Assembly: GCA_024138015.1 (NCBI GenBank) | Contig: JAMXBB010000004.1 | Span: 110,447,443 to 110,511,442, forward strand | Length of the DNA: 64,000 nt | Direction of reading: 5' to 3' | Source of the DNA: Lumnitzera littorea | Lineage: Eukaryota > Streptophyta > Magnoliopsida > Myrtales > Combretaceae | Part shown: positions 25,025 to 39,300 of the stretch, piece after piece | Layout of the letters: each line of letters starts with the position of its first letter | How positions within the stretch are numbered: position 1 is the first letter of the stretch | The notes under the pieces: generated by a model | Told to the model about the DNA's origin: nothing | What the model saw: only the letters and a program-made list of their open reading frames with translations | Database searches by the model: none | Position numbers and translations under genes: made by a program

Positions 25025-27229
25025 TGTCACGCCCCAAATTAGGGAGTCATAATAGTCTCGTCATATAAACCAACCCACGTTAAAAGTTAGCTACCTTAGC
25101 TATTAACATAGGTATAGCCTATACAAGGGGTTTACTACTCCACTACTTAGAATCGTCCAATTCAGTAACCGGTAAAAATCAACCTGTTGTGTAGCTTTTC
25201 AAAATAACAACTGAAAATAATTTTATAGCTTAAATTTATGAGGAAAAATCAAGTTTTATAAATTATATGAAGAATGAAACCTTGAATTCAATAAAAATTT
25301 AAAGAATTATATTGTTATGAAAAGATGAAGTGTCTACTAAAATTTATAGGCTTGCAAAGTACAAAATAAATTTCATTAGTTGAAAAATATGGGTCACCCA
25401 AAGAGACCCTATTAGTTTTCCTAGAGGTTAGAACAGTCGATAAATTAAGTAAAAATCTAATCGAGTAGTCTTAAATCTCACTCACCGACTCTATGCCCTG
25501 ATCTTTTGGAGCTTGAAGTAATATTGGTGAATCTATTAGGGAACTTGCAAAATAGCTATAAGGGAATGAGTAACAACTTACTCAGTAAGTGAGACAGAGA
25601 TAATAACAAATGTCTGATACAAGGTAACTAATGTTTTGAAGAAAGTTTAGTTATATGTTATGCATGTACAAGCAAGTGTCATTACACAATATTATCCGGT
25701 TTGTTGTAAGATTAGATAAATTGCATCCGCTCTAATTCGAGTTGAAGAGTTTAACGCCGTGTACTTCACAGATCGAAACCAAACCAAGGCTTGTGTAATG
25801 AAGAAACACACTCTGCTTCAGACTTCAATTCGAACCACAATCCTCAACTTTGCTATGACCTTCTCTCTTGTTACTTTATTCGACGAAAGGTGGGGAGAGG
25901 ACCATTTCAGCTATCCTCATTGAAGAGTTTGTATTTGGCTCGAGAATCTTGGTCGTTCCCCTTAGTGGGTTGTAATATAGGTCTGATTGGTAATTATATC
26001 GAATTTGTTTTAGATTAATTTTTGGGTGATCAAACAATTTCAAATAGTCCAAAGCAAGTAATATCATAAAGTAATCAATACATAAGTCTTGCACTCAAAA
26101 TAACATAACCATATTCAAACATACACATTGCATACGCACAAGCAATTAACCTATAACCACAAACAAGACATATACTAAAGCTTTCAAGTATTCTTAAACA
26201 ATACTTCGAAGTGCGGTGAAACATTGATCCCACTTATCTGGATATTGATGCTTGTTTTCCTCATGCATCACTCGTCTTCCTTTCTTATCCCTAAAATTTA
26301 ACGCAACATCTTTAGTTTCCATCCAATATAAAATATATGTCTTAATTGTAGACATTTAAGTATGTTTTCAATTATGTTAGGTGAGTTTTTCTAATATTTT
26401 ATTAAGTATTATTTAAGCAATGTTTGTTCTGACCAAGGCTCTAACTTGGTATTTTAGCTTAGATCGCTATCTAGCAAGTTCATGACCTAGGTTCTAACTT
26501 TGGTAAATTCTTAGAGGTTGCTCACAAGAGACATTTTGATTTAATCTCTGTCTCTAAATGATCCAATATTCTGTCTTAACCATCTTTAAACATCCAATTG
26601 CTCCTATATTTAATTTCTCCCATTAAACTATTTTCTTCTGACCAGTGGTATAGGTTATTATCCAAGAGGCTTCTAACTTATGTTCTGACTCTAATAAGGA
26701 TGTAGAATTTGTATACAAATCACTAGCCGACCTACTGTCAAACTCTTGATGTGATCAAGGATATTAAATACCATACTACATTCTGACTTAGTTTCTAATC
26801 CATAGTCCTAAATTATAATCTTATTTAGGAATTTTCTAACTTACAGTTTATCTCTAGAAATTGTGTAGAACCTAAAGATAAGTTGCTTTCTGACCCAAAT
26901 CTAATTTTTAGTGCATTCAACATATTCCATATTGGGTTACATTCTAACTTTGTTTCTGACATAAATAGTTTCCAACCTCATTTTTATTAATAAATGTTGC
27001 TACTTCACATATATTCCAACTTACCCTAAGTTTGCAAATCTCCAAATCCTACATATACAACAAGTATCAACTAAGTATTCTCACCATTTATACCCCTTCT
27101 CATTATATCATCAACTAAATCACAATTGCATTAAAACTTAACAAATTTTACCTTAACCATTAAATACCTAATTTTATTTAAAAATCATCATTCTTACACT
27201 TATGGTGAACCACTTCCAACTATTACATG

Positions 27230-30114
27230 TGTTACGCCCTAAAGTCATAGAGTCGCAACAGTCCTGCCGTGTAAACCATTCTATGATAGTAACTGGCCCC
27301 ACAGTGCTTACCATAGACATGATCTACATAAGGCGTCGACGACTCCTCGCTTTGAAGTAAACAGTCCGATTAAATGTGTAACTATAATTATGGTAAATAT
27401 CACAAATTTTGAATAAACATATATATTTATATGTAAAGTTCACAGAACTTCTCAGGAAATTCTACATAGCATAACAGTTTACTAATTTACATAATAACTA
27501 TCATTCTTTCATCCTTAACTACAGATGATACTCTAGCTATACATCACTACTAAGTAAATTAATCCTCATATCTCAAGCTTCAAAAGAACTAACCTCTGGG
27601 TAATTGTAAGGCGGCATAATATTTGAAGTGTTCAGAAATCAGGACCTGCAAAAGGATTTATAAGGGTACGAGTAACTACAGCTCAGTAAGTTAAATTGGA
27701 GACTCATGAATGCATACAAACACAAACAGGATTATCAAGCAATTATTTTCATGCAATGCAACAATCAAGTGTCATCGCACAACGTAGTGTAGTTTATTGT
27801 GAAATCAGAGAAATTTCACCCACTCTAATCCGGGTTGAGGAGTTTCCATGTTATGCAGCAGCTTATAACCAAATCCAGACTTGTGTAATGGAGACTTTGC
27901 TCCTCCCGTGACTACCTTCGAACCATTATCTTCACCCTTACTGTGACCTCCTCTCCTGTCACTTAGTTCGACTAAGGATGAAAAAGGAATCATTATGTAA
28001 TCCTGCGCTATCCCTTTCGAAGGGATCGGTATTTGGTTGGAGAATTCTAATGATCACCTAACGGGTTGCAATGCATGACATTTTTAGGTCATTAGAGTCA
28101 AATAAGATTAAATTCCGCTTAGGGTTTTCAAACAATTTACACCAATTCAATCATAACATAAAATCAATCGTACCACAATTTTAGTACGAATTCATATACA
28201 TCAAATACATGCGTAAACTACTTACAATCATAACCATATACAATCCTAAGTCTCCGAGTACCATAAAAATAGTACTCTATTATAATAAGTAATAACCCAA
28301 TTTACTTGGAATTTTTCAGTCGCTTGATCACTTAGTTGCAAACTGATTCGTCTCTAAGTATCCTATAATACAAATAGGTTTTTTTTAGTACTTATACTTT
28401 AAGGATTCATATATACTAATGATTCTTTCTACTCTATTTTGGGGTTTGGATCCTAAATTAGATTCTAGTTTTGATTCCGAAGTCTTAAATATACTCGAAT
28501 CCTAATGTGAAATTAATCACATTAAGCTCGAGTATTCTAATATCTTATTGGGTCTTAATTTAGTATTCTAAACTATTCGGTACACGTTAATCCTAATTGG
28601 GGTATCGGATTTATTTCCGATGTGAGAAAATCTTACATTTTTATACAATTACTTAAAATTAAATTTTGTTTCAGATTTAGTATATTCTGATTATTAGTAT
28701 AATATTATCTAAATAACCCTAATTTTTCAAATTTATTAAATTTTCAATTTCACATCTTTCTAATTTCCTACAATTACTACCTAATTCCTAAATTAATTAC
28801 ACTTAATACTCCAAAGGCTAGGATTAGGTTTCCACATCAGATATTAACATCCCTAAATATATAATTACTATCTAAATCAGTAATTAGTGTCTTAATTACC
28901 TAATTAACCCAAAATTACCTAATTTTTCCATCATTTTAGGGCTAAAAATTAACTTAAAAATTTTGAAAATTAATTTTAAAAAAATGGCTTCATAGCATTG
29001 TTCTATATCACTTAAGCATTCTACAGAAAAAATTTGAGTTCCAAACTACACTCCTAACCCTATTTATTTCTAGTTCTAATCATGCTCGGTTTTGCTTAAT
29101 TTATTAAGAACCCTATATTTTCAGATGTGATTAAACTAAATCACTATTTTTCCCTAAATCTAAATATAATAAAACCTTAGAATAACAAGTTTCATAATTT
29201 TCTGGGCAAAATAATTAATTTAAAAAAATTATACAAAACCGGAGCAAATAAGGAACTCATCCGGTTCGATGCTTTTTGGCCGTCCAACTCCGGTCCAAGT
29301 GTGTCGGTCGGCCTAGACGGTGGGACTAGAGTGGGGTGGTGGTGGTGGCGGTGGCGACAACTCGATCCTAGGTTGTGGTAGTGGTGTGTGGGTTTGGCTC
29401 ACTAGCCCTATCTGTACAGTTTTTTTTTTTTCTGGTTTTTCTCATGGATTTTCGAAGCTCTTTATTTTTCTCTGATTCCTAATTGTCCAAAGGAGTCCTG
29501 TGAATTTTTTCCCTATTTATAGAGCTTGGTGGTAATTAATATGCATTAAATTAGATAAGATATTGTCCAAATCCCTTAATTTTTAGTTTTTGTGTTGCTT
29601 GATTCTAATTGGCTAATTTTTCTTCTTCAAATCCTAACTTGCCATGACTAGATTTTCATCATTCCCTATCCTTTTGATTTTTTTCTGATTTTTCCTCAAT
29701 TAATTAATAATTTTCTTTAATTATTTACTAAGTTTTTAGCCAATTTAAGTAACTTCACGTATTTTTATCTACACGTAAATACATGTGGGGTACATGCGAA
29801 CATTCCTAATTATTATTTAGGTCATTCTATAATTTTTAGTATACATATAATTTATCTTTAGTGATTTATTAGTTATTAGATTACACTTTTTGCCTTTTCG
29901 ATAATTAACAATTATTATACTTAAAATTTGAAAATTTTATAGTCTCCTATTTTATTATTTATTTTCTTAAATTCAAGTTTATGGGGTCGTTTTTACTAAT
30001 TTCCCTATCAATAGGTTATAATTTGGGTTTAATCGGATTCTTTAACCGATCATCCTAAACTTTGTGTTCTAAGTTCAATCTTACGATCACTTGACTTAAC
30101 TTTTAGGGCTTACA
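27230..30114 (-). mobile_element. solo LTR D
   Basis: This 2885-bp LTR reads TGTTACGCCC...GGGCTTACA and has exact ACATG duplications (27225-27229 and 30115-30119). LTR A shows the uninterrupted site near 12935. A TATAAATAG box reads on the minus strand near 29513-29522, which fixes the sense as minus. There is no internal region, so it arose by LTR-LTR recombination. A GGT-rich patch lies at 29331-29356. Confidence 0.9.
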
Positions 30115-30311
30115 ACATGTAAGTAAATGTAGATTTTACCTTAAGTTTATTAAGTGTAAATCAAGCTCCTTAATAAAATATCATGTCCATCGCAATGATT
30201 ACACAAAAACGAAATTTTCTCAAAAGTTCAACAACTCAATTTTAAAAATCCGACCATACAACATTAAAATATAACATCTTAGGAATATATCCATAAAATT
30301 TAAGCCAAAAC

Positions 30312-33189
30312 TATAAGCTCTACAACTAGAGATTCGGATTCAATATGTAAAATTTAAGGCAATAGGATAAAGTATTCAATTGAGCCTAAATTTTATGATG
30401 AAGCTAGGAGTATTAATAAAAGTAACCTCATAAGTTTGAATTTAGGAAAATAAGAAATAAAATAATAAAATATTATAATATTAAATTATAAATATATTAC
30501 CCGTTATTTATTGAAAATATGTTAAATGAGTTTCGATAACTAATGAATCGCTAGAGATAAATTATATACACACTAAAAATCATAGAATAACATAAATAAT
30601 ATGTAAGAGCATTTACTTGTACTTTATATGTATTTACATGTAGATAAAAATACGCAAAATTACTTAAAATATTCGAAATATGCTAAATAATTTTAAAAAA
30701 TTAGAAAAAAAAATCAAGAAAAAGTGTGGAATTGTCTAGATTCAAGTCATGGCAAGCTAGGAATAGAAAGAAAAAAATTAACCAATTACATTAAGGTAAA
30801 TAGAAAGTGAAATGGAATAGGATAAATGCCAAATGTCAACTAAAAATCAAAAGTAAAATATAAACAACACTATATAAGTAGCAATCCACATCTGGAACTC
30901 ATTTTGGTATGTCAGGAGTGTAAGAAAAATTGAGAGAAATAAAAAAAGGGAGAGTTAGGGTTTTCTACAAAAAATAATAAATTTAGTATGCAATTAGGGC
31001 TTAGAGAGGGAACCTATAACCAATGGCCACTTGGAATTAAATCGTCATCGCCACCACCACCACACCCTAATTCCACAGCCCAAGGCTGCTGACACCCTTA
31101 GGACCACCACTAGTGGTCGGAAGTTCATAGGACGGGCGAGTTAAATTCTAATTTGATTTTGTTTAATTTTGTAAAAATATTAAATATACTTAGAAAATTG
31201 TGAGATTTGGTATTCTGAGGTTTTTATGTATGTAGATTTAGGGAAAAATATTGGTTTGATGAAACTATTTTTGAAAATAGTGTTTAAGAAATCCTATAAA
31301 CTTGAATTTACTTCAATTTAGAAATAAATAGCCTTATAAGTGTAGTATTATGCTTAATTTTTTTGTGTAGACTATTTAGAGGATGTAAAATAGTGTTATG
31401 AAGAGAATTTTTAGAATTGAATTTTCAAAATTTTTAGATGATTTTTAGGCCTTAAAATAATATATAAAATAGGTTGGGCTAATTAGGTAATTAAATGGAT
31501 AATTACTAATTTAGTGTGTATTTATGTGTTTAAGGATGTTAATATTTGATGTAGTATGATACTTGTGGCATTTAGGGTATTAGATGTAATTATTATGTGT
31601 TTTATGCAGTAAATATATGTAAATTAATAATATGTGAAATTAGAAATATAATAAATAGAAATATTAGGTTAAAATTGATAATATAATAATAATAATTGTA
31701 ATATATAATAAATTTGGTAGGAAACTTGAATTAGGGTAACTATATAAAAAAGTATAGAATTTTCTTTTATTGAAAGTAAATTCGCTAGTTAAATTAAGAT
31801 TAGGATGTACTGAACAAACTAGAACACTGGTAAGGGACTAAAAGTAATATTTATGATACCCGAGCATAACGTAATTAATTTTACATTATGGTTCGAAACA
31901 AGATTTTAAGATTTACATATAAAATCTATAATTGAAATTAAATTAGAACCTAAATTAGAATTGAATTTGGAAACTGATTCCGAAACTAGCTTAAAATAGA
32001 TTGAAAATAAATAATATATATATAAGGAAAATTAAGTCCAATCATAACATAAATTTTATATATTATAAGGATAAAATTACTAAATGAGTATTTATATTAC
32101 ATGACATGTGGAGATAAGTGACTTATGGCAAGTCAAGTAAGCTAACCAAGGATTTCAGGTAAATTAGGTTCAATACATCGACATATTTTATAGTACCATT
32201 TTAAAGTACTCAAAGACTTAGGATTGTATATAATTGTGCTTGTAGATAGTTATATGTGCATGTGTTTGTGTGTATCTGATTTCGTGTTAAAAATATATGT
32301 TATGCTTTGGTGATTGTTGTGAATTGAGTGGTGTGAAACTGTTTGAACATCCTAAACCAAACTTAATTATAACTAACATAAATACATCAATTAGACATAT
32401 ATTGTAACCCTTTAAGAGATTGTTAAGATTCTCCAACAAACACCAACACCTTCGAAAAAAGATAAAACTAGATACCATAACTGTCTTTTCTTCATCTTTA
32501 ACCAAACTAAGTGACTTGAGAAGAGGTCGTGATAAGGATGAGGGCAATAGTTTGAAGGATAGTTATGGGGGGAGTGGTGTCTATATTGTACAAACCTGGA
32601 TTTGATTGTAAGCTTTGCATAGACATAAAAACTCCTTAACTCAGGTTAAGGCAAGTAAAATTACTCTGGTTTCACTACAAACTAGACTACATTGTGTGGT
32701 GACATTTACGTATTACATTGCATATAATTAATTGTTTGAAAAACTCGTTTGTGTTTGTTATGCATTCTTAAGTCTCTATCCTAACTTATTGAGTTATTGG
32801 TTGCTCATAACCTTATAAATTTTCTTATACGCACTGATTGATATGTTACGCTATAACTATCCTAAAGTCAGTATCTTTTTGAAGTGTTAAGCTATGGGGG
32901 AGCGAGGATCAAGTTGGTTAATGGAAACGAATCCTATCAGAGTACCTTAGCATGTAGATATTTCCTAGGAATGTAGGATAGTATGAGTGTTTTTATGTAA
33001 ATATGACTTAAAGTTTTTAATTATATATATAAATTCTATCTTTAATTATGAATGACTATTTTCTTCAAAGCGAGGAGTCATGGACGCTTTGTGTAAATTG
33101 TATTTATGATAGGGATTGTGAGGTCAGGTACCATCGTAGGTTAGTTTATATGGCAAAACTGTTGTTCCTTGTTGCTTTGAGGCATAACA
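30312..33189 (+). mobile_element. solo LTR D', inverted relative of D
   Basis: This 2878-bp solo LTR has exact AAAAC duplications (30307-30311 and 33190-33194). It ends TTGAGGCATAACA, matching the minus-strand end CTTTAGGGCGTAACA of D, and starts TATAAGCTCT against TGTAAGCCCT, so its first TG has decayed. A TATATAAG box near 30869 reads on the + strand. LTR A shows the intact target near 19155. Only about 200 bp of host LTR separate D and D'. Confidence 0.88.
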
Positions 33190-34034
33190 AAAACTACACT
33201 AATTGGTTTTTCAAAAACCTGATTAAAATTTAGAGCACGGGAAATTTTTCTTAAGGACATCATATCTACAGTCAAAATTTTGAAAATTTGAATTCTCATG
33301 CAAAAATATTTAGGGAAATCAAATTTTAAAATTTTTTGTGAACATTTGCTATTTACCCCCAAAATTTAATAAAATCGGAGAAAACTAGCTACTAATTGGA
33401 ACTTAATGCTCCGACCACCATGAAGAGAAGAAGGTTCGTCTGTAGCCGTTGCCGTCAACCATTCCTTTAGGTTGTCACTTAGTTTCACTTCCAAGTGGTA
33501 AATTTTTTTGGGTACTTGAATATCCTATGTTTTACACTATATTTTCCTAATTTTTATACTCTAACTTTTCCTCTCTTATTCTCCTTTCTAGAATTTTATT
33601 AAGCTAAAAAATGGCCAAATTTTCATCTACTAAGTGCATGGGATTTTTATGGCTTAGTTAAGGTGGGTTTTGGAATTATTTTTCTTAATAAAGTATGTTT
33701 TTCCTTTGGTTTAGGTGTCATTTGTTAAGAACCTCAACATTTTGCAAATTTATAGTTAGCTCCAGACCTTGCCATGATATGACATGCGTTTCTCAAGTGC
33801 AACATAATTTTTTACAAATTTTTTTTAATACTTTTGTTAATTTATTTAGTGATATTTGCATATTATTGAGTATTTTTAGTAATTATGGATGCATATACTA
33901 ACATAATAATTATACTCGGTGATAGGGATCATAAACCTATCACGCACTCCCAAACTTAAAGACTTGCTCATATGGTTCATCGAGCTGTTCAAGGGGAGTT
34001 AAACTTTGAAAAGCAATGTATTCTCTAGTCCAAT

Positions 34035-35250
34035 TGACGAATTCCAAATTGGTTATATTTTAATTAGTGATTTTTGATGATTTTCCTTGATATTTAAGTT
34101 TACTTTTAGATAATAATACTTAATTGAGTAAATTTTTATTTTTTAGATTTTAAAACAATTTATTTGAGAAAACGAGAAAATAGAAACAAATTTCATAACC
34201 AAAAGATACGACCTAGGATACAACCAAAATCGGAGCTAAAATGAGCAAGTTATGAAGGTTTGAAGATTGACACAGCTGAATGACACTACTATATCATTTC
34301 CAAGAGAAATTGGAGTTGATTTTTCACTGTTATAGCCTAGAACATAACCAAAAGATACAACCATGTCATTGGTTGTTTTGTTTCCATTTAAAAAAAAAAA
34401 AGAAGAAGATTTCAAGATTTAATTTTGTTTGGATTTCATGATGCTTATTTCTATTCTTTTCTTTACTTTGTTTTTAGATTCCTATTTTGCGATGTATAGA
34501 GAACAGAACCTTAGTATCTAGGTTTTATGAAACCTGGATCTATTCATGTGATATTATAATTGTTTGATTAATTTAGTTATTTATTATTTTCTTGATTCAA
34601 CTGTGTTTGCTTCACGATTTAGGTTATTATTTTCGCAAGTAGTAATCTACGATTTGATATTTTACAAGAGAATCGAGAGATTTCTTATAAGATTAAATCG
34701 AGAGATTTCTTATAAGATTATATCTAGGCATAGTTGATAAGAATTATTATAAGATTAAAGATAATTTGTAAGATTTTTTCGGAATTTTTGAATTAAAACG
34801 TAGAGAATTCATTCTTCAATAATCTAATCTTAAATCATGTTATTGAGAAGAGATTGTAATAGGTGATTCTAGGATTAAGGTTAATTGACTTGAGAAAATT
34901 ATTAACTTTAGTAAAGAAGTCTCTTGGTCAAGAAAAATTAAAGAATAAATTGGATTATCTTTAGGAAAATTATATGTTAGATTTAGAGGAAAAAGGATCT
35001 AGGTACAATGTTGAATCTTGAATTAATTTTCAATTGAATTGTTTTCTTGTTAATTCTTTAATTGCATCTTAGTTAATCTTTAGATTAGTTTTAGCAATAA
35101 TTTAGATTTACTTTTTTAAGTTTCTTGAAATTTAATTTGCTAGTTAGATAATAAAGACCTAGCGAATACTATTAGTCGAAGTCCTTAGATGATCGACGTT
35201 TAGACTTACTCCACTGTATTATAAACAAATAGGTGCACTTGCTTACATCA
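34035..35250. mobile_element. 1.2-kb solo LTR nested in the G1 left LTR
   Basis: The 1216-bp block (TGACGAATTCC...TTACATCA) is absent from the right LTR of G1. The flanks CCAAT (34030-34034) and CTAAC (35251-35255) both derive from CCAAC by single C-to-T changes. The 'AATCGGAGCTAAAATGAGCA' segment and the GTGCACTTGC end recall Athila/Tat-type LTRs, a tentative assignment. A ~25-bp direct duplication (core GAGAGATTTCTTATAAGATTA) lies at 34673-34721. Confidence 0.7.
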
Positions 35251-36399
35251 CTAACCTATCGAGTTACTTTGTCCTCCACCTCATCCAAGAGACTACCGAG
35301 ATGATTGATCTGCTGTTGAGTCAAATCCTTCACAATAAACCAGTCTAAGGCTAAGCACCAAACCCGCATACTACCGACCTACTACATTGCCAAAGTCAGG
35401 TTGACTTCGATCCCAAGCCAACCAACTAAGGCCGACTTGACAATAGATCACCTCTCAAATTGGCCCTTTCTCAGTTCGGAACATCCGAGCTATTGGGTTA
35501 CTAAGCTTAACCTGATATGTTCTAAACCTGCTTTGCCCGGTAAGCAGTATCATTAGGACCACAGAATGTACAGATGATACATGCCCTATCTTTTGACATT
35601 TGTGCTGTCATTTTGTAATCGGATATTCTTTTTGTTTGATTACAACTCTACCTTTGTAAATTATTCATTTTCCTTTTCTAGTATGAATCTTTTTGTAATT
35701 TACACTAACCTAAGACTTATCTTAATCGAGTCATATAAATACTTGTAAATTGTAATTGCCGCAACAGTCAATACCATTGATATTCAAACATGCCCTTCTT
35801 GCATGAGCTAAGTTACTCTGGCTTACTCTCGTTTACTCTTATCTGATCTATTATGAGTGTGGATTACTTGTGAGTGACCTCTAGCCACACTTATATGTTA
35901 TATTAAGTGCGATCTAAGCTTGTACGAGACGTTAGAACGTCATATCTACTGTCAGTGCAGGAGAAACCCCCTGCTTAAACCTTCAACTACTATTTACCTT
36001 TCGAACCATCTTATAGTTTGAATCCATCCTCTTGGTTCGTATGATATCGGACATCATGTGTTCATCTACGGCTACTAGTATCATCTTGGTATTATAGCTT
36101 AACTACGTTCGAGCGTGTTTCTATTACTTTGTACTATGAGTGATTTTTACTACTTTCATGTGTTTTTTTAGAAGTTCTGTTGTTGTAATGAGAGCTTGGA
36201 AGGTGAGTAGTGTTAAAGAATTTTATAATTTATTTTCCCTTATGTGTTGCATGCGAAGCAAAGTGCAAGTGTCTGCTTGTTTATCATGTATAGTTGACAA
36301 AGCGATAGGAGTGTTAGGTATTGTTTTGTTATTGTTATTTGTGGAGAGAACTTTGAGTGGCATTTTCAACTATTAGTCTCTTGAAATAGAAGACAATGT

Positions 36400-39300
36400 T
36401 TGATTCTATTGTTCAAGGAGTCATTTGTAATCAAGAGAGTGGTGCTCAAAATGGCTAGGGCCAACAAGGAAGTTCTACTCCTCAGTCTATAGATGACCGA
36501 CTAGATCGGCTTACTAACTGGTGGTTAGTCTGGTGATTGCCATTAATGAAGATAGACGGGCTAGAAATGGTCCCCACAGAAGTTAAGCCAATGAATGAAC
36601 GAAGAGACTCCTAAAATGGAAGGGTTAAGTGTAGATGCATATGTGAAGGAATTATAAATATTGATGATCTGATGTAAAGTTATTGAACTTGAATACTAAA
36701 TTGTGTCTCGACTCATTAGTGGGTTGAAGTATGAGATTGGAGATATTCTGAAGACTACGGACATTAGATCACTTGATGAAGCTATCCGAGCTGCCTAGAG
36801 AATCGAGAGGTGCCGATTAAGGAGATTCTGAGCTCTTGCAAGTTGGCCTACCCTTAGCCAACCATTTCCAAGTAGACCTTTGCGAATGGAACAAAGTAAA
36901 GTCACTAAAACCTAACTTACTCAAGCTGTCTAAGCAAAGGAAAAGGAGATCATGAGGAAGTTTGAGAAAGGCCAGAACTCAAGAAGAAAGACAAGTGAGA
37001 TCAAGTGTTTCAAATGTCAAGGATTTGGATACATGGCTACCTAATGTCCAAATAGAAGAACCATGGTGATTCGAGGCGAAGCGCCAACCATTGAGGTAGA
37101 CAGTACTGGTGAGGAAGTGGAAGAGCTAAAAGAGACTAGACAGACCAAACTGTTTAAGGAGAAAGAAGTCATCTATAGTGAGGAAGGTAACTTTATGCCT
37201 GCCACCATGGTGTTGAGGAAGATGATGAATGTAAGTCCTGTACGTGATAACAAACAGCAAGAGAATTTGTTCCACATTAGATGTAACGTAAATGAGTCAT
37301 TGTGTGCATTAATTGTTAATAGTGGCAGCTATACCAATGCAACCTCTACTTTCATGGTCCAACAGTTGAAGTTGCCAACCAAGACCTACCCCAAACCTTA
37401 TAAACTACACTGGCTCAGCGACAAAGGTGCCCTATAAGTAAATAAACAAGCATCTGTGCCGATCAATATTGAAAATTATGAGATAAAAGTGCTCTGTGAT
37501 GTGTTGCCCATGAATGCGTCTTATATCCTACTTTGATGACCATGGATGTTTGACCAAAGTGTAATATACGATAGAAGAAAGAACACTTGTTCCTTGGAGC
37601 ACGAAGGTAGGAAGGTGAAGTTAAGCCCTATGACTACTAAATAAGTTAAAAGCATGCAAACTTAATAGAGCCAAGATTTGAAGAAAGAGGCTTTTGTGAT
37701 GACCCGAGCTAAGTTGAAGAGAGAGATGAAGCTTGAAGAGCTGACCTATTAGCTACTTAGAAAGTTACTTAAGATGAGGGGATTAAACGAGGAGTTGCTA
37801 CTTAGTAAGGTAAAAGCCTTGTTGAATGAGTTTGCCGACCTATTCCTAAGAGAACTACTTGAAGGTTGACCTCTCCTTTAAGGTATTGAACATGTAATTG
37901 ACTTGCAACTAAGAGCCGCAATATTGAACAAACCTACCTATAGGCTAAACCTTGAGCAAACTGTTGAGCTACAAGGGCAAGTGGATGAGTTGTTGAAGAT
38001 AAGGTATATGCGAGAGTCCCTAAGCCCATGTGCTATGCCAACCCTATTGGTGCCAAAGAAAGATAGGACATGGAGGATGTGTGTAGATAGCCGAGCAATT
38101 AATTACATCACCATCAAGTATCGGTACCTTACACCAAGGCTTGATGATATGTTAGATGAGTTGAATGGAGCAAGAGCGTTCTCAAAGATTGATCTCAAAT
38201 CAAAGTACCATCATATCCGAATGCAAGAAGGAGATGAATGAAAGATTGTATTCAAGACACGCTAAGGATTGTATGAGTGGCTTGTGATGCCATTCAATCT
38301 ATCAAATGAATTGAGTACATTGATGCAATTGATGAAACATGTACTTCGTAGACTAATAGAGAAATTTGTTGTAGTATATTTTGATGACACTCTAATCTAT
38401 AGTCCAGATCTGGAGACTTACTAAGAGCATCTCCGAGCAGTTTTCTTAAGACTCCAAGCTAAGAAGCTTTACACCAATCTGAACAAATGCAACTTCTGCC
38501 AACTTGAAATAATCTTTTTGGGGTTTCTTGTGAGTGGTAGCGCCATCTGGTTTGATGATGAGAAGATAAGAGTGATTACTGAATGGCTTAAGCTCACCTA
38601 GTCAGTTGACATGCGAAGCTTTCACAGCCTGGCATCATTTTATCATCTATTTATGATAAGTTTTAATATAACTGTGGACTCACTCACCAAGCTATCAAAG
38701 AAGAATGCTGAGTTCAGGTAAGGAGAGAAGGAGTATAGAAGTTTCGAATAAGTAAAGGAGAAGCTAACTATAACCTCGGTCTTTGCTCTGCCGAGCTTTG
38801 ATAAGGTATTTGAAATGGAGTGTGATACGTCTGAACTAGGCATAGCTACTATGCTAATGTAGGAAGGCCGACCTATTGCCTATTTCAGTGAAATACTTTG
38901 AGGAGCTACTCTCAATTGATCTATTCATGATAAGGAGTTTTACTCCTTGATCTGATCATTGACTGTATGGCAATACTATTTACGACCCAAAGAATTTGTG
39001 ATCTACACTAATCACAAATCTTTGAGATATCTGAAGAGCCAGCTTAAGTTGTCTTGAAGATAAGCTAAATTAGTTGAGTTCATGGAGGGATTTTCATATT
39101 TTGTGAAGTACTAGAATGGAATGAACAATATAGTGGCTGATGCCCTATCGAGACGACATTCTCTCTTAGTTGAGTTGTAGACTAAGTTGCTAGGTTTTTC
39201 AATAATAAAAGATTTGTATGCCAAGGATCCATATTGTGGTTTGATCTATGCTAGATGTAAAGAGGGTCGAACATTAGATGACTATCATAGGGAGTATGGA

